Under the pieces are notes generated by a model. That model was not told where the DNA came from. It made no database searches and saw only the letters and a program-made list of their open reading frames with translations. From contig CM072919.1 in the NCBI GenBank assembly GCA_037013685.1, forward strand, positions 31,599,435 through 31,663,434: 64,000 bases of DNA, in the 5' to 3' direction. Positions 25,701 to 36,612 of the stretch are shown here, piece after piece; within the stretch, counting starts at the first letter, position 1; every line of letters starts with the position of its first letter. The DNA comes from Acridotheres tristis (Eukaryota > Chordata > Aves > Passeriformes > Sturnidae). A program made the position numbers and the translations under genes.

Positions 25701-28700
25701 GTAAACAGTTTCTTATTTGTTATTATTTGTTTGAGAAGCTACATTTTGTATTTTGTGTAATTAATGCCATTTTTATCACAAAAATTATCAGAATTTAGCA
25801 GAAAATTATGTGCCGGATGTCAGTAGAATGTACATGTTTTTCTCAGAGTTTATGATAAATCTGCTGTATAGAGATTAAAACTTTCTTTTTGTAATTAATG
25901 TGACTTATAAACAAGAAAAAAATCCTTAATTGTTTTTCTGCCTTCATCAATGACCATGTGGATTCACTATGGAAACCTTGTATAACCATGTATATAACCT
26001 TCCATACTTGAAAGATACAGATATTTTAAAAATTACTGGATTGAAATCCTCCTAATACATCCAGTTTACTGAGACAAATTCCTGTCCCATAAATGCTCTC
26101 TCTATAATTTTCTTGGTCAGGACTAACTCTTTATTTGGCGTAAGTTAAACTACAGCCCATTAACCATTTTTGCTGTCTCTTTCTCCTATCATTGTTTCTG
26201 ATGGTGAAGTAACTAGAAGGGAAATGACCAAGCATGCAGAAAATGTTGAACAGTTCACTTGCATTGAAACAAGTCCCAAGAGATGTTAGTAACCTTTACA
26301 GAAAAGATAGTAAAGGGCAAGATGTTGACTGTAGCTCTTAGGTTGGCAGTCTTCTTATCAAGAGCTGCAGTAATGTCTAGGTTTATGCATTCCATTTGCT
26401 CTCATTGAACATGCAGACCAGGCATATCACATACTTAACATTCAGCAAGAGTGTAATCACTGCGTCTTACAAGGAAATGCTTGTTAACAGTGTGTTAAGC
26501 TGAACTTGAGAGGCGAAAAGGACATCTGAATTATGAAAGTCTAGTTTTTCCATAATATTACAACAGTAATACTCATAAGTGAGTCAATCTTCTTCCAGCA
26601 AAGCCAAGTTCGTGTCTTTACACAGCCAATAACTTCCATATCTGGCTTATAGTGACAGCTATATTACAATTTTTTTTTTTTTTTTTTAATATACACTCCA
26701 TTTTCATCTTGTCCTCTGAGGAGATGTTGCAGCTTTTTATAGTAGGTAAGGAATGAGAGCAGCAATCCCTATTTCTCTTCACTGTTATGTTTTTCAACTT
26801 TAAATTCCTTCTAGGCCAAATATCAAAGAATGCAAGCTCACTAACAAGACCAATCTGGCTGTGATGAGGGAAAGCCTTGATTAATAATTAAATGTATATT
26901 TTAAGCAGTGTTGAGGCCTAATGCTGTAGATTGTGAGAACTTCTTTCTTAATATATAATATTGTGATATGAGATAGACTCAATAGTTTTGAATTCTGCTC
27001 CTTGGAAATTCATAAACTAAACACTGGCATTCAATTTGTTTTTATGTGTGAGATGTTCAGATGTCCACAACTGAAACAAAACAGGTTTCTGAGTCACCCA
27101 GATAAAGTACAGAGTGTTTCAAATTTTTTCCCCTCATCTCCCTGGAGACTCCAAAACTACCTTAAATATTTCAGCAGCACCACCCTTCTAAGGTCTAGTA
27201 AATTTACAGGAAGCCTGGAGATTTCATATTGATTTCTTTATGTTTTTACTTTTCTCTTGCATCATGAAATTGCTGTAATCAGTTGTTTGTTTTCCAGAGG
27301 CAAACTTTAAAGTTTATTTTCCAAAAGAATAGTTCATTTTCCCTTTGTAAAACAATAAATGCACCTCCAGAATCACACCCTGGCTTTTTAGTACCTTGTA
27401 TGTGCTTTTGCAGCAAAGTGATGGCATGATGAGTATACAGAAAAAGGTGCAGATAGTATTTCTTGGATTTTCTATTTCTGTTGCGTCTACATTTCCTTAG
27501 ATAAGGTAATTTAGTGGAATAAAAGATGTAAAAGAAGAATAATTAATTTGCAGCCCACAGATAGAAGAAATGATGGATTATTAGAGCTCAAGAAACATCT
27601 TTTTTTATTAATCTTGTATGTCCTGTAAACATCTGAGACAAAGTAGAGGTTTTTTCAGAATTAATGTAATTGCATGTTTTCTAAATAGCTGGGGAACCTT
27701 CAGCCCTCCCCCAGTGAAGTTAGTTTTAATTTATTCTCCTAAAATAACCACAAGAAATTAGGAATATGAAGATTTTCCCCTGCTGATCACACCTAGGTTT
27801 CCTCAGGACACCAGCTTTCAAGTATGGAAAATTATTATTCCTGTCACACCAGTTGCATTTAGTTTAATCACAAATACTGAATTATCAAAAGTAGAAGTTA
27901 TCTTTCCAATTTAGTCTACCTTATAATTGCTTCTGTATCGAAGTGTTCATATTTGCATAAAATGTTGAAAGTTTATTATAATTCTACTTTTAATTTTTTC
28001 TCTCTTATGCAAGGAAATGGTAAGCATTTTAGTAATCATTTTTGTCAGTTATATGAAGATATTTGAAATCACCTTCTAATCACTTTTACAGTGATTTAGA
28101 TGAAGCAGAATTTCACATTCTCCCTTTTCTGTACAGTAGAAATTAAACTCATTGTAATAGAAAACACCAGAAATTCAAAACACTGATAGTTATTGGTGAT
28201 GCTTGTGTTTAGTCTTCACCAGTTTGGACAATTCCTAGCATGATGATCCTCTGTACTGAATCACATGTCAATAAGAAAAAAATAAACAAAAAAGCAGCAA
28301 CCAAATAATGCACTTCTGAACATAGCGTAAAGGCAAATCTGCAAATCTGTAGTATGCATAGGAAAAATTTTTAGGAAATATAGGGGAAGGCAAGCACATT
28401 TTAATTTAAGAATCCATAATGGCATGGTTAATACTGTTTAATGGATGTGTCATGACTGTATTCCTGAAAATATTAAAATATGTACCTGCCATTTATACTT
28501 TTGCACCTTGTGAAATGCTATTAGATTAGGCAAGCTTTATATGTAGTTTCTTTTTTATAATGTACTAATGAAAATGTTTCCGACTCTTCTTTGGAATATT
28601 TCTCTGTTAAAAGAAAAAAAAAAAAAGCTTTCTTTCAAATTTTTAGGGAAAAGTTTCTCTTTGGAAAGGAGAATATGGCTAAACAGTCAGATTTTTTTTT

Positions 28701-29255
28701 TTTACCATTTGATATTTCAGAAGTAGTGTAGAAAGCCATAATTTTCCTGTGCTAAACCATCTAGTAGGGTTCTGATAAAGACCCTACTCCAGATCAATGG
28801 AGTAAATTGCTCTCGTGAGTGCACTGGTGTTTGGCCAGTTTGGCCTGCTACAGTTATCAAACTGCAAATTACTCATTTGTGCCTCCCTAATAGGCCCTGG
28901 ATTTTATTTCAAGACAGAACTTTATTTTAATACCAAAATTTTTGAAAACATATTGTGATTTCTAGTTAGATCTACTCTAAAAGTCACCTTAAATATATAT
29001 AACAGTACTAGTTCCTTGTGTATGGAAAAAGTATAATATCTTCTAAGCTATCTAAACCTGTGCTACTTGAACAGAACAGTCAACAGTCTTATATGAAAAG
29101 TCACAGTCAAGTGTTTTGGATGTCAGCCTCGGGATGTCATATCAATAAATTGATTTGAGAAGTGCCATAAGGTCTCTCTTCAACTAATTCACAATTATAT
29201 GAGAAAAAAATATGTCCTTTAGGTAATCATATTGAAGGTTGGTATTTTGATTTTA
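19786..29255. other. Unique AT-rich DNA, no gene recognised
   Basis: Roughly 9.5 kb without a recognisable gene or transposon. Open frames stay below 100 codons, and the longest (24185-24484, minus) has no known domain. Homopolymer tracts are frequent. A weak acceptor/donor juxtaposition lies at 24211-24234 (pyrimidine run, CAG, AG, GTAAGC). Confidence 0.6.
26670..26687. repeat. T18 homopolymer
   Basis: Uninterrupted run of 18 T. No adjacent retrocopy or repeat body was recognised. Confidence 0.95.
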
Positions 29256-29370
29256 TAGGATAGGATAGGATAGGATAGGATAGGATAGGATAGGATAGGA
29301 TAGGATAGGATAGGATAGGATAGGATAGGATAGGATAGGATAGGACAGGATAGGACAGGATAGGATAGGA
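29256..29370 (+). repeat. (TAGGA)n microsatellite, 23 units
   Basis: Twenty-three pentamers in perfect register (115 bp). The first 18 units are pure TAGGA. Units 19 and 21 are CAGGA, both within the last five units next to the CR1 tail. The array abuts a CR1 3' end on its right and so seems to have grown from the CR1 terminal repeat. It creates a minus-strand open frame of repeated SYPIL residues that is not a gene. Confidence 0.97.
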
Positions 29371-29470
29371 CAGAATAATTCAGTGGAAGGGACCTACAGT
29401 GATGATTCAGTCCAGCTCCAGTCACTGAGTACAGAGATCTGCCAAAAAACCTTGTCCTCTAAGAATTGTT
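29371..29470 (-). mobile_element. CR1 LINE 3'-end fragment
   Basis: Directly after the TAGGA array the plus strand reads 'cagaataattcagtggaagg' followed by 'gacct' and 'agtccagctcc', the reverse complement of an avian CR1 3' UTR end. Similarity fades by about 29470. It explains where the microsatellite was seeded. Confidence 0.75.
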
Positions 29471-31659
29471 TAGAACCTGCATTGCTACTAGAAAGGTCAA
29501 TAATCCAGATTTTGATAGACAATGATGACCTAGATTTTGTTAGGTTGCAAAACCTGTTTTTTCACTTATGAATCAAGCAAGGTTGTTGCGAACCATTCTG
29601 TGGAGTTAAACTCCTAGTTAGAGCTGATTCTTGACGCTCTTGGTGGTCTGTGGTCTACCCTGTGTAATTTATTGTCAGTAAGAAGTCTCAGAAGAACTCA
29701 CACAGCCATACCTACTCTCTTCTTCCACACTCTTTCACCTCTAAGACAAAAAATAATTGAGCCACTTTAAAAATTTCTGTTAATACTCTGAATTTCCTAT
29801 CTATGATCCAAGGAACAGCAGTAGCAGTATGATCAACTTTTAGATCATGGTTCTCTGTACATATCAACATATGGTTCTGGAAAAATTGTTTGATTTCCTT
29901 TTGGTTATTTTTTTTCTTTGCAAGATCTAAACTAATCTTTCAGTTCAGGGAGTACATGCCCCAGAACAGGAATCTTCTTTGTGTCAAGACCTAACGGTAA
30001 TGGATCCTGTTTCCTACTCGTTTTCTGTTCTTCTGAAGTAGTGACTTCAAATATTAGATTGACTTCCAAACAGCTTTGCAAAATTACAGGTATTTGCATA
30101 GAAATTCCTGTAATATTTATGTAAGAAAACAAATTACTATTTATGTATCAGGCTTATTTGCTTTTATAAGAAAAATGAAAAGCAATGTGACTGCATAAAC
30201 AGATTTATTCCATTTAGGCATTTTATGATAGTTCTGCACAAACATGCTTCATATTAAATATAGGTTGTCTGGCATTTACTTGGTAAAGTAAGTACCTAAG
30301 CTTTCACTGCACTGTCTAGTTGCTTCATAATACACCTTAGTAGGAGTTTTCTGCTCTGTTCAAATATGAAAAAAAATCAATAGCATGTTTAACACTTTTT
30401 ACAGGAATACATCATGGCTTAATATTTCCTAGACTCTCTATTTCCTCTGATTTCCTAGACTAATTTCTTTTTTCCTACTGAAAAAATGTAAAATATAAAC
30501 AGTATTCAAATGCATCTTGTTTTTCTTTAAGTGTTAGGCCTCAGGAAATCTTAAAAATACATTGTATATTTTAAAACCTATAAATAGATGAAAAATTGAT
30601 TAGTTTTATCAGAGTACATAATAATACATAAAACTGAAGAGGCCTAAATTTAAGAGTTCAATCCTACTACAACAACTAGAATAATTTGAAATTCCAGCCT
30701 TTATTTCTGTAGTGCCAAGGTTAGATCTTGAAAATTATTCAGTGCATGAAGTTTGGAAACCAGAAAATCTCTGAGGGATTTAGGTCCGAGGATTTTCTGA
30801 AGACTGCATATGCTCTTTTACTTTTAAGTTCTGTGGAATGTTCAGAGAAGTTGACAGATCTCAGCTGAGATCTGAGAAGAAATTAACTCCATGGAGCTTC
30901 TGGAGTACCAGTCTAGCCTATTCCTTCACAAATACCTTCACCTGTATTTGTTGATGCTTTGGTTTAGTAATATTTATTCAGGTGTTTAAAATTGAAGTAA
31001 TTTATATACCTTTTCGGTACCAATTTAAATCCAGACTAGACATGTCATTAGTCGACATCATGAGAATGGAATGATTGTTCAATCAAAGGCACATTATGTA
31101 AACTTATAGCCAGATGACAATTCATTTTACTACTAAAAAATAAATAACTTATTTATAAAAATATAGATAGCAATTTGCTGTCCAGAAAGAGTAGATTAAG
31201 AAGTTAGATTACCTGTACTGCATTTCTGGGGTTTTAGATTTACAGTCTTAAATGCCCAGATGTACTTTCATATTTCTAGGAACCGAGCATTGCTACAGTC
31301 ACTTATGAAGATTTTTCAAAGATCATAAAATAATTTCTCAAGTATTTCTATTATTGTCTTCAATTCAGTCTATGAAAATCAACTAGAAATTTTGCCTGCC
31401 TTTTCAGTCTGCTATGGAAAAAGAAAAGGCCCTCTGAAAATGCATCATCATAGTCTTCAAAATCAGGAAAGGCTGAATAACATACTTATTTATTAGATTT
31501 TTTGCAAAAATGTCTATTTGAAGAAACAATTTATTGCAGGGACAACAGTCCTTGTAGACAGTTTGTGAGTGTCTAAAAACTCTGCTACATGGAATCCTTG
31601 CCTGTTGATAATTAACACTGCACCTAGGAACTTTTCCTTTAAAATCAAGGGAACAGTTT
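29471..31659. other. Unique AT-rich DNA, no gene recognised
   Basis: No coding, transposon or RNA-gene signal found. Open frames are below 70 codons. Confidence 0.6.
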
Positions 31660-32130
31660 ATATGTAGAACTTAACCCAGCTTTCTCAGCCTTTCTCCATA
31701 GTAGTGGTGTTTCATTTTTGTGCCTTCCTGTGGACTCAGTTAAACAAATCCAAATCCTCCTAGGGACCCCAGAGCTGAAGGCATTGCAGAGCTTCGAAGA
31801 GAATCCTCTCCCTCTCCTGCTGGCCACACTGCTTTGGATGCAGCCCGGGACACGTTTGGCTTTCTGACCTGTGAGCACACTTTATAGAGCCACATTCAGT
31901 TTTTCATCCACCAACTCCTCTAAATCCTCCTCCTCAAGGCTGCTCTCAACGATGCATGACCCAGACGGTGTCCATGTTTGGGATTGTCCTCATGCCTGTT
32001 TGGGAGCTGATACTTGGACTTGCTGAATTTCGTAATTGTGCAGACCCTCCTGTCAACCCTGTCAAGGTCCAGCTGGATTTGCAACTCTTCCCCCTAGAAT
32101 ATCAGCCACAAAGCATAGCACTGACTCAGA
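31660..32130 (-). mobile_element. CR1 LINE fragment (RT region), minus strand
   Basis: Reverse-complement CR1 is clear in the part around 31785-31865 ('ctgctggccacactgctttg', then 'gatgcagcccgggacac') and again at 32010-32080 ('ttggacttgctgaatttcgt', 'ctgtcaaccctgtcaaggtcc'). The two match neighbouring CR1 segments in the right order. The 102-codon plus-strand frame across it (31956-32264) is antisense to the element and not a gene. Confidence 0.82.
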
Positions 32131-34842
32131 CTTCAGAATCCATCATGGAGATCAATTATGCAGTTTGTCCTGTCTCCAGGTTCCAGGACTTTCTCCATAA
32201 ATATTCACATAAGGAAGCGTATAAGAAAATGGAAATGTATAGGCTCTGGCAATTCATGTTCTAAGGACATATTAGGTTTTCTCAAACCTTCTGTATTTAA
32301 GTAAAATCAGATTATATTAACTTTCAATTTATTTCTAGTATTTCTAGATTCCACGATATTCTGAGATATTTATCCCTTTTTATTTAGTTCCTTTCTTATT
32401 TGTTTTTTTCTGAAATGTCTTGCTTAGTTCATCTCTTTAAAATTAAAGTCCTTCTCTGTGCTATTATTGTAAGTAACATTTTATATATATATAGTAATAT
32501 ATGATAATATAGTAATTATATCTATTCTATTCTATGCTATGCTATGATATGCTATGCTATAAAATTACTAAGGTTGCTGTTTGTTTGTTTGTTTTTTTAA
32601 AAATCTTGGTTTCCATGGAAAAAAAAAAAAGGTTTACATGGTTATATTCTTTGTCAGAAACTAAGCCTGTTTTCTCCTTCTCATACTTTTATGTTAACTG
32701 TGACACATTTTGCTACTTCTAATAATAAGCAATATATCTATCTTTTTCTATCAGATAGAAAATTCATTGATAGGGAACCATAGAAATCTGAATTCGGGTA
32801 GAGAGAGCTGCGTTAGGAGCTCCTTAGAGGGGAAAGTACAACACAGAGAAGCTCTGTCTTGAATACCTGCTTGTTTGAAAGACTAAGCAAAAAACACTGT
32901 ATAGGCTGTATAGGTTGTAACAAGGAATTTTGATACAGTATTTTAGGCTAATAAAGTGAAGAAGTGTAAGAAAATTATGTGGGATGTCCATTGGATAGTG
33001 GTAAAAGCTAAGAGGAGAAAGGGGATTATTTTGTTTGTTTGTTTATCACTTTGTGGCTAAAATATGATAAAACAGAGATTAAGGTCTCCAGGAAATGCTG
33101 GGATGCTGCATCCATTCAACATATGGAATATTTCAATTTACATGCTTTTTATGGAAACTAGTCAAATATACTGAAGGCAATAAACGAAGGTGAAATAGAC
33201 ACATATCTGAAACAGCTAGAGATTAGAGATTTAGTTTAGCTAAGACTGAAACCAAAACTCTGGAGCATTTTTTTCTCAGGTTTTTCTCTTATGATATCTT
33301 AAAGATGGTGGCTAATTTCTTGGTTTTGTACAAAAAAAAATCATAAAAGTTGTTGTGTGCCTCCTATTGTCATGTAACAAAGCCTAACATTGTTTTGCAA
33401 AAAGAGTCTATTAAGCATGACTACTTCACTATGATGTTTAGAATTGCAAACTAACAGGAGATAAATAATCATGTTCAATCTCTTCAGATACAACATTCCA
33501 ATGTGTTGATTTAGCAGCACTGAGCAATGATCAGGCAGTCTCAAAAATTTTTGTAAGTTATTATTTAATTATTTTTTTCCCCTAAATCTTATATTATAAA
33601 GATTAATTGTATTTTAGAATTGTATTTGAATTGTATTCTGTATGATTTTAGATAGGGTAGGAAGTTTCTTGCATTTTTTTTCTTCCATAAGACTTGCAAT
33701 TTTCTGTTCTGTTCATATCATCTACAATTGTTCAAATGGACTGTTCACTAGGCAATCAGCCAGCTGTTTGAAACACCTGCAGTACTGTACTGATAAGACA
33801 GACTGAAAGGAATCTGTTGTTATCTGAGAAATAGGATAAGTTATGGAATCTTCTGCATGTTAGGTAATTACCTGACTGACTAGGTTTGCATTATTAATAC
33901 TGGCGGAAACCCTTATTTGCTATGCATCTTAGACCTAATATTAACAGCATTTTGCTGAACATTCAGCTGAATCTTTCATGTAATTGTCATACTGATTGTT
34001 AGACTGTGTCAAGGTGATTAAACTTTTTTTCTTTCATACTAGTTTAACTGTATTGTTCTGCTTAATTTACTTGGTTACAGAAAGTGAGATGTAGTCTGCA
34101 AATGCAAGCACTCAAAAATATGAAACCACACTAAATATACTTCATTTTGATTCTTAAAACATGCATTTCTCTGGGTTGTTCAATTCAAGCACAAACTGCA
34201 TCAGCCATGAATTTCAGAAGCAGCAGATACTATTTTTTGCTTGCATTTGCATTCTAATGCACTTCTTTTGACTTTCTCAAATGAACAGATCTGATATGAC
34301 TCTTGGCAGCAATAACTGTATAGAAAAAAAGAAAATCCTTTAGCTAAGAAATTGTTCTGAGTCCTCATTGTGAAAAGGGAACTTGACTCTTCCAGGCCCA
34401 TATATAAATTTAGACTTTATTTGTCTGTGTTATAAAAAATTGCAGGGAAAAGACCATTGTTTAAACAATGCCATTGGGGTTTGCACAAAAAAGCTTCCAG
34501 GAAAGTACTTTTTTTGTACACAAAAAAAAATCTGAGTACAATTTCAGTGATATTAAATCTGCTTTAAAATCAGAATATTCATTAGGGCCGCCGGGAACTT
34601 TATTTTATTTCATTGATGCCACAGTATCCTCCTAACACATATAATGAATTTTCTCATTTCACTTGGAGTATCAAGAAAATGTACACATCAGGGTGGTGGT
34701 CAGAATCCCTAGATAACTCAGTCTTGTGACTTTTCTTACCCATACAGAACCAGACTTCTAAAATACAAAATCTAAGAGGCAGGATCAGGCCTTTTTCACC
34801 CAGGCACTATTTGCGTTGTATCTAAAAAAGGGGTTAAAATGT
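32131..34842. other. Unique AT-rich DNA, no gene recognised
   Basis: Contains TA-rich sequence and the pentanucleotide repeat at 32521-32560, homopolymers, and nothing identifiable as a gene. Confidence 0.6.
32521..32560. repeat. (TCTAT/GCTAT)n pentanucleotide repeat, 8 units
   Basis: Eight pentamers in register: TCTAT, TCTAT, TCTAT, GCTAT, GCTAT, GATAT, GCTAT, GCTAT. The sequence resembles CR1 terminal ATTCTATG-type repeats, but no CR1 body adjoins it. Confidence 0.9.
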
Positions 34843-35960
34843 TTCACAGAATCACAAAATCGCAAAACACCTTAGATTGGGGCTTACGAAGTTTATTGAG
34901 TCCAGCTTCTGTTCCTCAATGGCAGCATCTTTGTACTACAAAGCACACCATGTCCCTGAGAGCACTGTCCAAATGCTTTTTGAGCTCTGTCAGGCTTGCT
35001 ACTGTGACCACTTCCCTGGGGAGCCTGTTCCAGTGTCCAGCCATCCTCTGGGGGAAGAACCTTTTCCTGACATCCAATCTAAACCTCCCCTTCAACTTCA
35101 GGCCATTCCCTTTGGTCCTGTCACTGTCACCTCAGAGCAGAGATCAGTGCCTGCCCCTTCTCTACCCCTCATGAGGAAGCTGTAACTGCTGTGAGGTCTC
35201 CTGTCATTCTTCTCTTCTCCAGGCTGAACAGATCCAGTCATCTCAGCAGTTCCTCACAAGGCTTCCCCTCAAGGTCCTTCACTCTCTTCGTTATATTCCT
35301 TTGGACTTTCTACAATAGTTTCATATCTTTCTTATTCTGTGTCACCCAGACCTACCCCCAGCACTGGAGGTGAGGCTGCCCCAGCTCAGAGCAGAGCAGG
35401 ACAATCCCCTCCCTTGCCTGGCTGTGATGCTGTGCCTGATGCACCCCAGGACAGGGTTGGCCCTCCTGGCTGCCAGGACACTGCTGGCTCGTGTTCTAAT
35501 TCCAGTCGGCCAGGACTCCCAGGCCCCTTTCTGCATAGCTCGTTTCCAGCCTCTCATTCCCCAGGCTGCATGTACATCCAGGGTTGCATCTCTCATTTGT
35601 GCTTGTTAAACTTGGCGTGCTTGGTAATTGCTCAGCCTTCTGATTGGTTCAAGTCTCTGTGCAGTCCTGTCTCTGTGCCTCTCCTGCCTTGGAGAGAGCC
35701 AGGAATACCTCCCAATTTTGTATCCTCCTTAAAATTTACTTAGTATCCCTTTCAGTCCTTTTCCAACAAGTCATTTATGAAGTTCTTAAAGAGCACATGG
35801 CCAACTGCTTGCTCACTCATCAAGTGATGTATGAGATTGACAGGTCTCCAGTTTCTGTGGTCCTCCTTCTTTCCAGTTTTGAAAATCAGGACAATATTTG
35901 CCAGATTCCAATCATCTGGGATCTCTCTGAATTCTCATTTACCTTTGTTTCTAGTAAACC
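34843..35960 (-). mobile_element. CR1 LINE, 5'-truncated, internally deleted
   Basis: On the plus strand the element begins at its 3' tail ('cacagaatcacaaaatcgc', 34843). It continues through the 3' UTR/C-terminal region ('cctggggagcctgttccagt' at 35016, 'ccctttggtcctgtcac' at about 35108, 'ctcttctccaggctgaacag' at 35211), then into the RT region ('aatcccctcccttgcctgg'). At about 35690-35790 the phrases 'cctcccaattttgtatc', 'caagtcatttatgaag' and 'aaagagcaca' appear. From about 35800 it jumps to a segment ('gacaggtctccagtttctg', 'gaaaatcaggacaatattt', 'gccagattccaatcatctgg') that in full-length CR1 lies several hundred bases further into ORF2, so an internal deletion has occurred. The open frames of 111 and 134 codons on the plus strand are antisense to the element. 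Confidence 0.95.
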
Positions 35961-36003
35961 ACTGCCATTTTCTGAAGTGCAGAAGTCTAACCGTGTTTCC
36001 ACT

Positions 36004-36075
36004 GGTTTAGTCTGTGCTTTAAGACAAAAGAATTCTCCTGGTTAAGCCTGTTTTTTAAGATAAAAGAAGTCTCCT
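36004..36075. repeat. 36-bp tandem duplication, two copies
   Basis: Copy 1 (36004-36039) and copy 2 (36040-36075) start GGTTTAGTCTGT and GGTTAAGCCTGT and both end in AAGAATTCTCCT or AAGAAGTCTCCT. They match at about 30 of 36 positions. The pair sits exactly between two opposed CR1 copies. Confidence 0.88.
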
Positions 36076-36084
36076 GCCAGCAAG

Positions 36085-36612
36085 TCTGTGAGCATTAGTG
36101 TGGCCAGCAGGACCAGGGCCATGCTCATGTCCCAGTGCTTGGCACTGGTGGGGCCTCACCTTGAACCCTGTGTTCAAGTTTGAATCTCACACTAAAATAA
36201 AAACATTGAGGTGCTGTGACATGTCCAGAGAAGGGTGAAAAAACTGGAGAAAGGTCTTGAGCCCAAGTCTTCTGAAGACTGGTTGAGGGAGATAAGAGTG
36301 TTTAGGTGGCTGAAAAGGAGTCAGGGAAGACCTTATTTCTCTCTACAGCTACATGAAAGGAGAGTACAGTGAGGTGGATGTCAGTCTCTTTTCCTGGGTA
36401 ACCAGTCGCAGGGTGAAAGGAAATGGCTTTAGCTGCTCCAGGGCATGATTATTTGGGCTAGTAGGAAAAAAGTATCTTCGCAGAAAGTTCTGTCAAGCAC
36501 TGGTACAGGCTTCCCGGGGAAGTGGTTGAGTCACTATCCCTGCTAGATGTGGCATTTGGGGATATGCTTTGTGGTGGACTTGAGCAATGATGGGTTAATG
36601 ACTGAATTTGAT
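36085..36612 (+). mobile_element. CR1 LINE, 5'-truncated, plus strand
   Basis: The order of recognisable CR1 phrases is intact: 'gtggccagcaggaccagggc' (36101), 'gcactggtggggcctcacct' (36143), 'acattgaggtgctg' (36205), 'gtccagagaagggtgaa' (36223), 'ctacatgaaaggag' (about 36350), 'ggtacaggcttcccggggaa' (36502), and a terminal segment with 'gggttaatgactgaatttga' at 36591. The final octamer repeats are missing. A small deletion joins the 'gggctagtagg' area to the 'tcgcagaaag' area. It is non-coding and faces away from the minus-strand CR1 to its left. Confidence 0.95.

Noticed and set aside
29219..29425. Minus-strand frame encoding repeated SYPIL units
   Set aside because: It is simply the TAGGA microsatellite read on the other strand.
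31956..32264. 102-codon plus-strand frame
   Set aside because: Much of it is antisense to a CR1 fragment and the rest is unrelated flanking DNA.
35339..36045. Plus-strand frames of 133-134 codons
   Set aside because: Both are antisense to the minus-strand CR1 at 34843-35960.
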